A DNA stretch of 64,000 bases from Methanoculleus formosensis (GTDB taxonomy: Archaea; Halobacteriota; Methanomicrobia; Methanomicrobiales; Methanoculleaceae). Positions 31,701 to 40,757 of the stretch are shown here, in pieces (positions within the stretch are counted from its first letter, which is position 1; each line of letters opens with the position of its first letter). The DNA is taken from positions 1 through 64,000 of the forward strand of contig NZ_VHLL01000004.1 of NCBI RefSeq assembly GCF_025384765.1. The letters run 5' to 3'. The notes beneath the pieces are model-generated. The model saw nothing but the letters and a program-made list of their open reading frames with translations. It was not told the origin of the DNA and ran no database searches. The translations under genes were made by a program, and so were the position numbers.

Positions 31701-32797
31701 GCGACCCGAACATCGGCGCCGTCGGTGGGTGCGGTCTCTTCGCCGCCGGCGAGGAAGGTGAGGTGACCATCACTGCATCGATGGACGGGGTCTCAGGCTC
31801 TGCCTGCGTGACCGTCGCCCCCCGGCTCCCGTTCCCGGCCCGCGTCGAGATCGACCCGTCTGAAGCCACACTCGCGCCCGGAGAAACCCGAGTGTTCACA
31901 GCCACGGTCTTTGACCCGAGCGATAACGAGATGGGTTGGGTCAAGATAAAATGGTCATGCCTCGACGACGATGTCGGCACGATCGACCGCTCAGGCCTCT
32001 TCTCGGGAGTCTCACAGGGCTCAACAGAGATAACGGCCCGGGCCGGCAGCGTTGAGAGAACGGCGTCGGTCACCGTCACGGCGGCGTCAACGCCCGACCC
32101 TACACCCGATCCCACACAGACTCCGACTAACCCCGGATCGAATAGCCGCGCCTATAGTGACGGCGGCGGAGACCCCGGCCCCAGTTTCTTTGCAGGGATC
32201 TGCGAGGACCTAAAGAGCGGCGAGACGCACACGTTCTCGGGTATCGACGTCACGTCGGTCGGCAGCATCGCCATCACGGCGGCCGACAACATCCCGAGAC
32301 TGCTGATGACCGTGAAGGAGACGGGGTGCCCCAACCCGGCGGAGCCTCCCGGCAGCACCTACAAGTACGTCGAGATCACCCTCTCGTGGGTGAACCCGAA
32401 CCAGATTGGTGGCGCGACGTTGACCTTCACCCTCCCGGCAAAGTGGCTCGATGAGCACGGCATGGCCCCGGAGGACGTCAGGCTCATGCGCTACGTCAAC
32501 GGTGGTTGGCAGATCCTGGAGACCGAGGTCGTCGATGAAGAGAACGGCAAGTATACCTTCCGGGCGACCACCCCCGGGTTCTCCACCTTCGCCATCGCCG
32601 CGGCGCCGTCGAGCCTGGCGGCATCGGCCGAGGAGATAGACGTCACGCCGGAGGTCACTGAGACGCCCGGGGAGACCGAAGAGGTGACGACGGAGCCGAC
32701 CGAGGCCATCCCAACGACGACGCCTGCGGCACCGCTCGTCTATGCTCCCTTCCTCGCACCGCTGGCCTTCCTCCTCTGGGGAAGAAGGAAGAACTAA
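28715..32797 (+). CDS. Giant surface adhesin with propeller, Big_2 repeats and C-terminal anchor
   Basis: This 1360-residue protein has a signal peptide (KKLTYLTLLCAVVIVGLLAP), then a TolB-like beta-propeller (about 30-335) with repeats of the form YIAWQDYRNGNWDIYLY. Nine Big_2-type Ig-like repeats follow (about 345-1130), each with ITATAG/VTATAG and GTATVTV strands. A PGF-pre-PGF-type domain comes next (about 1160-1310), then a Thr/Pro/Glu stalk, and the end is VYAPFLAPLAFLLWGRRKN, a hydrophobic anchor with a basic tail. It should be displayed on the S-layer and heavily glycosylated. The paralogue at 33335 has seven Ig repeats. Confidence 0.88.
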   Translation: MKKLTYLTLLCAVVIVGLLAPPVAAAEIAPGDLVPFAVFPGSQENPDVDGDMVVWEDGRNGNKEIYFSNSPGTSGTRITNDPASQEKPSISGDYIAWQDYRNGNWDIYLYKRSTGETTQLTNDTGKQWLPIVRGNYVAWYDSSSGDTNVVLYDIAAGSKDIIECDAKTTIPGGSTEFKPALSEKYVAWIEEIDERIRYYSIEDGEIKGPVSTSTAAQSWPSLYGSVVAWEDNRHASPDIYMTNLDNPSGGEQRITSDGSDQVSPALTGQILAWEDKRDPPRSIYMYDRNNGEEMAVPTAGGEQLYPAASGNMIVWQKARGSYSDLYAFIYDPEGEPGEVTRIEVEPPTATLDIGDEVKFNATCYDENNDAMPDLKVSWSCSNGTVGYIDSGGYFLAYEVGTATVTATAGGIPGTATVTVNAGEPAGPVATEVAITPLTPTVTVNNTVAFAATVRDQFDRAMTGVNVTWASSNETIGTIDNSTGLFTALAEGTTTVTATAGSVSGTATVTVTAEEPVAKNITVTPTAPALAIDATEQFEAIVRDQFGNAMTGIAVNWSCSNTTVGTIDNSTGLFTALAAGTATVTATAGSVTGTATVTVNAEDPVGPEEPVLTRIALTPPGATLDIEDVQRFMVTGYDQNGNVMPAGEIEWACNDGAVGTIDGDGFFTALTVGTATITATAGSCSAEVTVTVNAEESALAKIVFFPSAVTLYPGDSLQFEAVGLNCYGNIVPDAAIVWTSSNETIGTIDEGGLFTAICAGTTTLTASGDGATGTTTVTVSCDEPVLTSIVVTPSAITLANDETATFTATALDQFGCEMSENVIDWECGDPCVGTIDLCSGVFLAEDCGTTTVTATAGGITGTADVEVTSCSGVGISPSAIVLDPGDEWPFTVYGLQDNAGSTVDWSCSDPGVGEITADGCFTAICEGTASVTAMIDGVDEVGPATVMVRSVCPVPARIVVSPSDFTIASANGLQLTETVYDQYGCEMPEAVVVWESSDPNIGAVGGCGLFAAGEEGEVTITASMDGVSGSACVTVAPRLPFPARVEIDPSEATLAPGETRVFTATVFDPSDNEMGWVKIKWSCLDDDVGTIDRSGLFSGVSQGSTEITARAGSVERTASVTVTAASTPDPTPDPTQTPTNPGSNSRAYSDGGGDPGPSFFAGICEDLKSGETHTFSGIDVTSVGSIAITAADNIPRLLMTVKETGCPNPAEPPGSTYKYVEITLSWVNPNQIGGATLTFTLPAKWLDEHGMAPEDVRLMRYVNGGWQILETEVVDEENGKYTFRATTPGFSTFAIAAAPSSLAASAEEIDVTPEVTETPGETEEVTTEPTEAIPTTTPAAPLVYAPFLAPLAFLLWGRRKN

Positions 32798-33114
32798 CCC
32801 CACCTTTTTTGGCGCTTTCATGATGCGGTTCCCGCGAGGGCGTGAGTTTACAACCCGTGCGTCGTCACCTTCATCTGCGGCAATCGCCCCCGATACGATT
32901 GCAGGAACCGGGTTTCAGCCCCCACTCCGGGAGCATTCAGGCGGCTCCCGTATTCCGGCCGGCCGCTGGGCATTTCAACACAAAACCGACGCGTAAAAAT
33001 GCCACCGGGGCGATAAGGGCGGGGACTCTTCTATCCAAGGCACTCATCAGTGGTGGGAAAAAGGGGCCGTCCGGCTATCCCTGCACCGATGAGGGGTGAG
33101 GAGGTATTCCAAAT

Positions 33115-33334
33115 TTTATTATAAAATTTTTAGAATAAAACACCGTAAAAGATATATATTTATACCGCGATCCCCCCTCACCGGCAACCCTATGACCGGA
33201 TCTTGAATCGAGATTCGCAGTACTCCCGCCGGGAGCTCGCCGGAGCACCTGCTTTAGCCGGTCTGTTTGTGCCTACCGGCAGGTATGCACCACGGTCCCG
33301 CGAGCGGAGAGCAGAGTTAACAAGGGGGAAATGA
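33115..33334 (+). promoter_or_regulatory. Promoter and leader of second adhesin gene, similar to the first
   Basis: TATAAAATTTTTAGAATAAA and AAGATATATATTTATACC match the first promoter closely. The leader again holds GGAGCACCTGCTTTAGCCGG and a hairpin GTGCCTACC-GGCA-GGTATGCAC. AAGGGGGAAATGA precedes the start. The region 32798-33114 between the first adhesin and this promoter has no gene. Confidence 0.5.
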
Positions 33335-36300
33335 ATGACCAAAAAAATGCATATGGCACTGTTTTGTGCAGTCGCCATCATCGGACTGTTGATATCGCCG
33401 GTTACGGCGGTAGATCCTGCAGCGGGGGAGCCTCTCTATCACCCCTTCGACTACGCGCAGGATCACCCTGATATCGACGGCGACATGATCGTCTGGGAAG
33501 ACGACCGGAACGGTCAGAAGGACATCTATTTCGGAACGATAGACGCCTTTCGGGCGAGTTCCGGTTACACCGGCGAGAGGATAACCACCGATCCGAACTC
33601 GCAGGAGAGACCGTCCATCTCGGGAGACTACATCGCCTGGCAGGACGACCGGAACGGGAACCCGGACATCTACCTCTACGAGCGCTCTACGGAGACGACG
33701 ACGCAGCTCACCAACGACACGGGCAAGCAGTGGCTGCCGGCCGTCAGCGGGAACCACGTCGCCTGGTACGACGATAGCAGCGGCAGAACCAACATCGTCC
33801 TCTACGACATCGCCGCCGGAGAGGTGAAGGACGTCATCGACTCCGACGCAAAGACGACGATCCCCGGCGGAGCGACCGAGTTCAAGCCCGCACTCTCGGA
33901 GAACTACGTCGCCTGGGTGGAAGAAGCAGACCAGAATGTCTATTATTACGACATCGCAGCCGAAACAATCGCAGGCCCGGTGTCCACGAGCACGTCTATT
34001 CAGTCCTGGCCCTCGCTCTCCGGGAGCGCCATCGCCTGGGAGGATTATCGCCATGGAGACTTCGGCGGCGAGATCTACATGACCGATCTCGACAACCCGT
34101 CCGGCGGAGAGAAGAGGATAACCAACGCCCCCGGCGATCAGGTCTCGCCGGCACTCAGCGGGAGTATCATCGCCTGGGAGGATATGCGGGACGGAAACCG
34201 GAGCATCTACATGTACGACCTCGCCACCGACGAAGAGATGTCCGTGTATCTCTCCCCGGAGCCCAATGATGAACAACTCTACCCTGCCGTCAGCGGCAAC
34301 TCGATCGTCTGGCAGAGACGCGCAACCCCCAACTCGAACCTCTACATCTTCGTCTATGAACCCGGGGCGCCGATCGAACCGGTCGTAACGACCATCGAGA
34401 TCGACCCGGAAATAACCACCGTCACAGTCAACAGCACGGTGAAGTTCACGCCAACCGTCCGCGATCAATTCAACGCCACCATGACCGGCGTCGAGATCAA
34501 CTGGACGAGCAGCAACAAAACCATCGGCACCATCGATAATTCCACCGGCCTCTTCACCGGGGTTGCCGTGGGTTTAACGACCGTCACCGCAACAGCAGGC
34601 AACGCATCTGCCTCGGCGCTCGTCACCGTCGAGGCGCCGGTAGAACCGCCGGTAGAACCGCCTGAAGTGGCGAGCATCACAGTCAAACCGCCCACGACCA
34701 CCCTGCAGATCGGTGGCACACAACAGTTCGAGGCAACCGTCCGCGACCAGTTCGACCGTGCCATGACCGGCGTCAACGTCACCTGGGCGAGCAGCAACAA
34801 GACCATCGGCACCATCGATAATTCCACCGGCCTCTTTACCGCCCTTGCCGAAGGCACGACGACCGTCACCGCGACTGTCGGCGAGATCACCGGAGAAGCG
34901 ACCGTCACCGTCAGCGCTGAAGCGCCGCCCGACCCGGTCGCAGCGCGTATCACGCTCACATCGGATAGAACCACCGCCGTGGTCAACGAGACAGTGACCT
35001 TCTCTGCAACGGTCTATGACCTGAATGACATCGAATTGCCGGATGTCACGGTCAACTGGACAAGTAGCGATCCGGCCGTCGGAACCATCAACGAGACCGG
35101 TCTCTTCACCGCGATTGGCGAAGGTACAGCGAACGTCACGGCAACGGCAGGCAACGCATCCGCCTCGGCGCTCGTCACCGTAGAAGCACTGCCCGAACCG
35201 ATTCTGGACAATCTTTATATCACCCCGTCCGGGGCCACCCTCGCGATCGGCGATACCCAGCGATTCGTCGTGACCGCCAGCGACCAGGACGGCAACGCCA
35301 TGACCAACGTCTCGGTCAACTGGACGAGCAGCGATGAGGACGTCGGAACCATCGACGAGGCCGGTCTCTTCGTCGCGCTTGCCGAAGGCACGGCGACCGT
35401 CGCCGCAACGGCAGAGAACGTAACCGCGACGGCGACCGTCACGGTCATCAACAACGAGCCCGCTCTTGCCAGCATCGCCGTCACACCGTCGGAGATCACT
35501 CTCGTTTCCAATGACACGGCAGCATTCACCGCGACCGCTCTCGACCAGTTCGGCAACGAGTTCTCCGGCATTGAGATCGCCTGGACGAGCAGTGATCCGG
35601 CCGTCGGAACCATCGATGCGGACGGGCTCTTCAACGCGGTTGCCGACGGCACGACGACCATCACCGCAACGGCAGAGAACATAACCGGAGAAGCGACCGT
35701 CACGGTCGCCACGGCGTCCTCAGGCGTCGTGGTCTCCCCGTCGACGATCACCCTGGGTGCCGGGGAGTCCCGGCAGTTCACCGTACACGGCCTGCAGGAC
35801 AACGCAGGTTCTGCTGTGGACTGGTCGTGCGATGACGAAGCCGTCGGCACCATCGATACCAACGGGCTCTTCAACGCGGTTGCCGACGGTATAGCGACCA
35901 TCACCGCAACGGCAGAGAACGAGACCGGAACCGCGACCGTGACCGTCGCATCGTCGCCGGTCGCAACCCGCATCGAGATCGAACCGGCCACGGCCACCAT
36001 TCAGCCCGGAGAGACCCGGGCGTTCACCGCGACCGTCTTTGACCAGCGCGATAGCGAGATGGACTGGATCAGGGTCACCTGGTCGTCCTCCAACCCGGAC
36101 GTCGGCACGATCGACCGCGCCGGCCTCTTTGGGGCCTTCGCCGAGGGATCGACGGAGATAACAGCATCGGCAGGCGAAGCGGCGGGAACAGCGGCCATCA
36201 CCGTCTCGACGACCGTCGTGCCTGAGCCCACCCCGGTCAACCCCGGAGGCGGCGGCGGGTCGGTAGCCTACAGCGATGGCGGCGGCGGCAGCAGCGAACC

Positions 36301-36922
36301 CACGTTCTGCGCAAGGACGTGCGAGAATCTCGCGAGCGGCCAGACCTTCACGTTCTCGGATCTGACCACCTCATCGGTGAGCAGTGTCAACATCACCGCG
36401 GCGGGTAACATTCCGCAGATGATGCTGACCGTGAAGAAGACGAACGCGCCATCTGCGGCAGAATCTCCTGCCGACGACGTCTACGAGTACGTCGCTATCA
36501 CCTCCTCATGGGTGAACCCGAGCCTGATCGGCAACGCAACAGTATTCTTCAGCGTTCCGACCGACTGGCTCGGAGCCCGCAACATGACCCCGGAGGACGT
36601 CAGGCTGATGCGCTACGCCAACGGCGCCTGGGAATCCCTGGAGACCGAGGTCGTCGGTGAAGAGAGTGGTTTGTACCGCTTCCGGGCGATCACCCCCGGG
36701 TTCTCCACCTTCGCCATCGCCGCGTCGCCGTCGAGCCTGGCGGCATCGGCCGAGGAGATAGATGTCACGCCGGAGGTCACTGAGACGCCTGAAGAAACCG
36801 GAGAGGTGACGACGGAGCCGACCGAGGCCGTCCCGGCGACGACGACGCCTGCGGCACCGCTCGTCTACGCGCCCTTCCTCGCACCGCTGGCCTTCCTCCT
36901 CTGGGGAAGAAGGAAGAACTAA
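33335..36922 (+). CDS. Giant surface adhesin, paralogue of the preceding one
   Basis: This 1195-residue protein has the same order: signal peptide (ending LLISPVTAV), propeller repeats (about 35-350), seven Big_2-type Ig-like repeats (about 360-1000), a glycine/serine linker, a PGF-pre-PGF-type domain (about 1010-1140), a Thr/Pro stalk and VYAPFLAPLAFLLWGRRKN at the end. Stretches of more than 100 bp are almost identical to the first gene, for example 34738-34860 compared with 30064-30185, suggesting gene conversion or recent repeat shuffling. The C-terminal 60 codons of the two are also nearly identical. Confidence 0.88.
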   Translation: MTKKMHMALFCAVAIIGLLISPVTAVDPAAGEPLYHPFDYAQDHPDIDGDMIVWEDDRNGQKDIYFGTIDAFRASSGYTGERITTDPNSQERPSISGDYIAWQDDRNGNPDIYLYERSTETTTQLTNDTGKQWLPAVSGNHVAWYDDSSGRTNIVLYDIAAGEVKDVIDSDAKTTIPGGATEFKPALSENYVAWVEEADQNVYYYDIAAETIAGPVSTSTSIQSWPSLSGSAIAWEDYRHGDFGGEIYMTDLDNPSGGEKRITNAPGDQVSPALSGSIIAWEDMRDGNRSIYMYDLATDEEMSVYLSPEPNDEQLYPAVSGNSIVWQRRATPNSNLYIFVYEPGAPIEPVVTTIEIDPEITTVTVNSTVKFTPTVRDQFNATMTGVEINWTSSNKTIGTIDNSTGLFTGVAVGLTTVTATAGNASASALVTVEAPVEPPVEPPEVASITVKPPTTTLQIGGTQQFEATVRDQFDRAMTGVNVTWASSNKTIGTIDNSTGLFTALAEGTTTVTATVGEITGEATVTVSAEAPPDPVAARITLTSDRTTAVVNETVTFSATVYDLNDIELPDVTVNWTSSDPAVGTINETGLFTAIGEGTANVTATAGNASASALVTVEALPEPILDNLYITPSGATLAIGDTQRFVVTASDQDGNAMTNVSVNWTSSDEDVGTIDEAGLFVALAEGTATVAATAENVTATATVTVINNEPALASIAVTPSEITLVSNDTAAFTATALDQFGNEFSGIEIAWTSSDPAVGTIDADGLFNAVADGTTTITATAENITGEATVTVATASSGVVVSPSTITLGAGESRQFTVHGLQDNAGSAVDWSCDDEAVGTIDTNGLFNAVADGIATITATAENETGTATVTVASSPVATRIEIEPATATIQPGETRAFTATVFDQRDSEMDWIRVTWSSSNPDVGTIDRAGLFGAFAEGSTEITASAGEAAGTAAITVSTTVVPEPTPVNPGGGGGSVAYSDGGGGSSEPTFCARTCENLASGQTFTFSDLTTSSVSSVNITAAGNIPQMMLTVKKTNAPSAAESPADDVYEYVAITSSWVNPSLIGNATVFFSVPTDWLGARNMTPEDVRLMRYANGAWESLETEVVGEESGLYRFRAITPGFSTFAIAASPSSLAASAEEIDVTPEVTETPEETGEVTTEPTEAVPATTTPAAPLVYAPFLAPLAFLLWGRRKN

Positions 36923-37057
36923 CCCTCTTTTTTTTTGGTAATGCCCCGGTGTATACCCGATAGATTTCTCGTATCGGGCTCTGGTAACGCCCTATTCCAG
37001 CTGCCTGTGGGCCGTGGGGGATCACAATGGGGCTGGATCAGGATCTGCCCCGGGTAT

Positions 37058-37240
37058 CTCCCCGGACACTGGACCGTGATGGATATCGCCGTTGGGGGTG
37101 GGGACCGGGGAGGGGGTCTCCCCCTCCCCACCCAGGGCATAGCGCTCCGCACGATCCCCACCCCACCCGGCCTCCGGCCTCCTCCCCCCAAGGAGCGGGG
37201 GCAGTCATGGCGATACCCCATGGGAATCCGTGCCCGGGCA
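37058..37240 (+). repeat. GC-rich dispersed repeat R2, copy c
   Basis: Shares ATATCGCCGTTGGGGGTGGG, CACCCGGCCTCCGGCCTCCT and GGGGGCAGTCATGGCGATAC with the other R2 copies. The central part is shortened and diverged relative to copies a and b. Confidence 0.75.
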
Positions 37241-37314
37241 TTGGTCCTAACACCCGGCGAAACTCCCCCACGTTATGAGGTTGGTCACTCCGAATCGGAT
37301 CAGCATGAAACACC

Positions 37315-37503
37315 GAGGTCATCCCAAAAAGATCTCCGAACCTTCGGTATACCCTAACCGGAGCCCTTAATTCCCAGGTATCCACCATCTGAGCCACATC
37401 CTGAGCCAGGGGGATGAAACGACTTCCCATTGGGTATCGCCACGCGGGGGAGGGTCCGGCAGGGGGTGTCCCCCTCCCGGTAACGGTGTTTTGGGACAAC
37501 TTC
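37315..37503 (+). mobile_element. MITE family copy D (189 bp)
   Basis: Closest to copy A; the ends are GAGGTCATCCCAAAA and TTTTGGGACAACTTC. Flanked by ACC at 37312-37314 and 37504-37506, a clean 3-bp target duplication. It lies between genes. Confidence 0.9.
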
Positions 37504-37556
37504 ACCGAGAGGGGATCTCAGGAGAAGAAGAGGAGGGGAAGAGTCCCGTCCTCGTA

Positions 37557-39731
37557 TCACTCCACGACGAAGTCGCCGTTCATGTCGGGGTGGACGTCGC
37601 ACTGGAAGTAATAAGTCCCCGGCTCGGAGGGAGCCGTGAAGGTGTAGGTGATCTCGGCCGGCCCGGTGATGACATCGCCCACGAAGATCTGCTCCGACCG
37701 GAGGGGACTGTCGTAGACCGCGACGTTGTGGGGGATACCCTGGTCCTGGTTGTCAAAGACCATCGTCACCTCCGCCCCCGCCGGCACCGTGATGGTGTTC
37801 GTGTCGAACGCGAGATTGTCGGCGGCGATGTTCACCGTCACGGCACCCCCGGCCGCCGGGGTCTCGTTCCCGGTCTGACCCCCGACCGGGGGCATGGTGG
37901 TCGGCGTGACGTTCATCGTTGCTGGCGGCGTGACATTCTCCGTTGGTGTCGGCGTGACATTCTCCGTTGGTGTCGGCGTGACATTCTCCGTTGGTGTCGG
38001 CGTGACATTCTCCGTTACCATCGGGGTCACGTTCTCCGTCGGAGCGGGGCCGTTGCCGGTGGGCGCCACGACCCGCCAGACCCGGCCGGTGCTGGTAGAG
38101 TTGTCCGGACCGCCCACATCGTTCGTCAGCACGTAGAGGTCCTGGTTGGCGTCCTCGCCGAACCCGCGCAGGAACATCCCCAGGGTCTCGTTCTCCTGGC
38201 CGGTGATGTTCACCGACTGGGCCTCCCACATAGAGTTTGCCTCAGCGGTCAGGTTTGCAGCGGACTCCGGTGCGGTCCACCCTTCCGGCGGCGTCGCGGC
38301 GAGGAGGGTGCCGTTCCCCACCGTCCGGCTGTCGCTCCAGTAGCCGAAGACGTACTTCCCTTCGAGATTCGGAGCGGCAGTGCCGCGGTAGACGTTGCCG
38401 CCGACGACGACGATGCCGAGATCACGGCCGCCCTCGAAGATGGGGCCGATCAGCGGCTCGCCCAGGTAGCCGGTGGTGTTGCAAGACTCCGGCGGGGCCG
38501 TGGTGTTGTTCGGGTCGAAACAGTGCGTGCCCTCGCGGATGTTCCAGCCGTAGTTTCCGCCGCGGTAGACGACGTCCACCTCCTCGAAGAGATTCTGGCC
38601 CGCATCGGCGACGAAGAGCGAGTTGTTGCCGCCGGAGTCAAAGGACATGTAGGCCGGGTTCCGGAATCCGTAAGCGTAGATCTCGGGCGGGATGGAGTCG
38701 TAAGCGTAGGCATCGAGGATCTCGGTCTGGTTTTCCGCAAACGGGTTGCTGGCGGGTATGCCGTAGAGGCTGCCGGCAAACGTCGTCCACGTCGGCTCGG
38801 GCGGGTTCGCGGTCCGGTTGACGGTCATGTTATCGGTCTGGTTCACCATCCCGGTCATGTTATCGGTCTGGTTCACCATCCCGGTCATGTTGTCGGTCTG
38901 ATTCCCGTCGGTAACGTTGTCCACATCGATCCTGAGCACCTTGCCGTAGATCTTCGTCAGGTCTTGGGCGTTCCCGATGCCCGGGGTGTGACCGTTCCCG
39001 ACGTCGTTCGCCCTCCCGGCATCGCCGAGCGATACATACAGGTAGCCGTCGGCCGGGCTGAAGGCGAGCTGGCCGCCGTTGTGGTTATGGTAGGGCTTGT
39101 CGATGTACATCAGCACCTTCTCAGAGGTCAGGTTCACCCGGTTCGGGTCATCGGGGTCGACCTGGAACTCGGAGATGTGGTTCGTGCAGTTCCACTCCTC
39201 GGGAGCCCCCTGGCGCAGGGGTGCGCTGTAAAAGGCGTAGACTTTGCCGTTCTCCGAGAAGTTCGGGTGGAACGCGACCGAGAGCAGGCCGCGCTCGTCG
39301 TAGGTCGGGTTGAGGTCGACCAGGTTCTCCCGGAGGTCCAGGAACGGCTCGGAGAGCGTGGTCCCGTTCGCGTCGACGGCCCAGACCACGCCGATCTGGT
39401 CGACGACGAAGAGTCGCCCGGTCCCGTCGTCGGGCGCCGTGAGCGCGAGGGGCGAAGTGAAGTTCTCCGCGACGAGTTCAAGACCGATCTCGGCCGTAAC
39501 GTTCGAGACCGTCGTCCGGGTCGCGTTGTCCTGGAGTTCCGCAGCAAGCGGGGAACCCGTGTTCGTCAGGTCCGTCGCGTTGCCGCTCATGTTCTGCATG
39601 CTTTCCATCGTCTGGTTTGAACTCTCGTTGCCATCACTGGTGTTGCTCGATCCCACCACCTGTGCACCCGCACCCGCGATGAGCGCGAGAACCAGGAGGA
39701 AGGATGCTATGACAAGGGTAACTTTTGTCAT
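37557..39731 (-). CDS. Secreted PQQ/GSDH-type sugar dehydrogenase fused to a cupredoxin
   Basis: This 724-residue protein has a signal peptide (VTLVIASFLLVLALIAGAGA), a Glucose/Sorbosone dehydrogenase-type six-bladed propeller (about 80-545; ERGLLSVAFHPNFSENGKVY, NHNGGQLAFSPADGYLYVSL, YGFRNPAYMSFD), a stalk of NVTPTPTE repeats, and a C-terminal plastocyanin-like domain (about 625-724). The latter has the type 1 copper ligands H (GIPHNVAVY), C and H (QCDVHP) and M (PDM). The family oxidises sugars using PQQ. Whether PQQ is available to this archaeon is unknown, so the propeller may serve another purpose. The copper domain could accept the electrons. It is rich in N-glycosylation sequons. Confidence 0.85.
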   Translation of the reverse strand: MTKVTLVIASFLLVLALIAGAGAQVVGSSNTSDGNESSNQTMESMQNMSGNATDLTNTGSPLAAELQDNATRTTVSNVTAEIGLELVAENFTSPLALTAPDDGTGRLFVVDQIGVVWAVDANGTTLSEPFLDLRENLVDLNPTYDERGLLSVAFHPNFSENGKVYAFYSAPLRQGAPEEWNCTNHISEFQVDPDDPNRVNLTSEKVLMYIDKPYHNHNGGQLAFSPADGYLYVSLGDAGRANDVGNGHTPGIGNAQDLTKIYGKVLRIDVDNVTDGNQTDNMTGMVNQTDNMTGMVNQTDNMTVNRTANPPEPTWTTFAGSLYGIPASNPFAENQTEILDAYAYDSIPPEIYAYGFRNPAYMSFDSGGNNSLFVADAGQNLFEEVDVVYRGGNYGWNIREGTHCFDPNNTTAPPESCNTTGYLGEPLIGPIFEGGRDLGIVVVGGNVYRGTAAPNLEGKYVFGYWSDSRTVGNGTLLAATPPEGWTAPESAANLTAEANSMWEAQSVNITGQENETLGMFLRGFGEDANQDLYVLTNDVGGPDNSTSTGRVWRVVAPTGNGPAPTENVTPMVTENVTPTPTENVTPTPTENVTPTPTENVTPPATMNVTPTTMPPVGGQTGNETPAAGGAVTVNIAADNLAFDTNTITVPAGAEVTMVFDNQDQGIPHNVAVYDSPLRSEQIFVGDVITGPAEITYTFTAPSEPGTYYFQCDVHPDMNGDFVVE

Positions 39732-39886
39732 GCGACCCGGAGCATGACACCGGAACAGATAAGGGTTGTGGCGGATCTTCCGGCCGGGTTTTAGCTGTTT
39801 ACAGCCAGAGATTCAAGAAACTTATCCATCCCGGTAGAGATCTCCGCATCAGCCGTATGCGGAAAGGGTTGAAGATGGAGGCCGGG

Positions 39887-40375
39887 TTACTCCACGACGA
39901 AGTCACCGTTCATCTCGGGGTGGACGTCGCACCGGAAGTAGTAAGTCCCCGGCTCGGAGGGAGCCGTGAAGGTGTAGGTGGTCTCGACCGGCCCGGTGAC
40001 GGTGTCGCCCACGAAGATGGCCGTGGCCGCCGAGGAGTCGGTGTAGACCGCGAGGTTGTGCGGGATGCCGTCGTCCTGGTTGTCGAAGTTCACCGTCACC
40101 TCCGCCCCTGCCGGGACCGTGATCGTCTCCGTATCGAACGCCATGATGTCGGCGGTGAGATCGATGGTCACGGCCTCGCCGCCGGTCGCGGTGGTCGCTG
40201 CCGTTGTAACGCTCATTGTCGCTGTATCGGTTTCAATCGGTGTCGTTGCCACGGGGGTCCCGGTTTCGGTCGGTATCGTCGTCGGCTGGGTGGCGTTGTC
40301 ACCCGGCGAGACACACCCTGCGGCCAGGATGCTGGCAGCGGCGACGACGAGTGCAAGGAGGAGAACAGGTTTCAT
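39887..40375 (-). CDS. Cupredoxin-domain lipoprotein
   Basis: This 162-residue protein starts KPVLLLALVVAAASILAAGC, a lipoprotein signal with lipobox LAAGC. A Thr-rich linker follows, then a plastocyanin-like domain with IPHNLAVY and YYFRCDVHPEM, giving the four type 1 copper ligands. Its last 95 residues closely match the C-terminal domain of the dehydrogenase at 37557-39731. It is therefore either a soluble electron acceptor for that enzyme or a duplicate of its domain. It acts on the outer face of the membrane. Confidence 0.85.
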   Translation of the reverse strand: MKPVLLLALVVAAASILAAGCVSPGDNATQPTTIPTETGTPVATTPIETDTATMSVTTAATTATGGEAVTIDLTADIMAFDTETITVPAGAEVTVNFDNQDDGIPHNLAVYTDSSAATAIFVGDTVTGPVETTYTFTAPSEPGTYYFRCDVHPEMNGDFVVE

Positions 40376-40493
40376 GCGGGAGACCACCCCTGACCATCTA
40401 TTTATACGTTGTCCTCCCGGGCCGGATGAAGGGAGATAAGAGGTGAGGAGTGCGGGGCAGCCCCGTTCTCTTCACGCTGGTTTGCTCCTGCAT

Positions 40494-40578
40494 CACTCCG
40501 CGATGAGATTCCTGGGGGTGGGCGTCGCACTAGAAGTATGTCCCGGATTCGGACGCAGCCGTGAAGGTAGGTGACCCG
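40494..40578 (-). pseudogene. Third cupredoxin, short remnant
   Basis: The + strand sequence (GGGGGTGGGCGTCGCACTAG and GCAGCCGTGAAGGTAGGTGA) is a degraded version of the C-terminal cupredoxin DNA at 39895-39980. Only the DVHP-to-TFTAAS part remains, with indels. The surrounding 40376-40757 has no other gene. Confidence 0.6.
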
Positions 40579-40757
40579 GCATGCGGAGCCAGTACTTCAC
40601 TAAAACGGTGAGGTAATCTTCAAGAGGTCAACTCATCGACCCCTACTGGGAGCGGGGGAGGGAGCACGGGGGGGTGTTCCTCATCGGGCACAATCCTCCG
40701 TCGAGTGGGGCCGGTTTCCTCGACAGGGTTAAGTGAGGAGGCGCCGTATCCCGTCGT

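Larger units (their letters stand above)
36923..37556. other. Intergenic region holding R2 copy c and MITE copy D
   Basis: No gene is supported. The region contains the two repeat elements listed separately and short unique spacers. Confidence 0.7.

Noticed and set aside
37491-39620. 709-codon open frame on the plus strand
   Set aside because: Antisense to the dehydrogenase-cupredoxin gene, which has a signal peptide, motifs and a clear end. The plus frame is a shadow.
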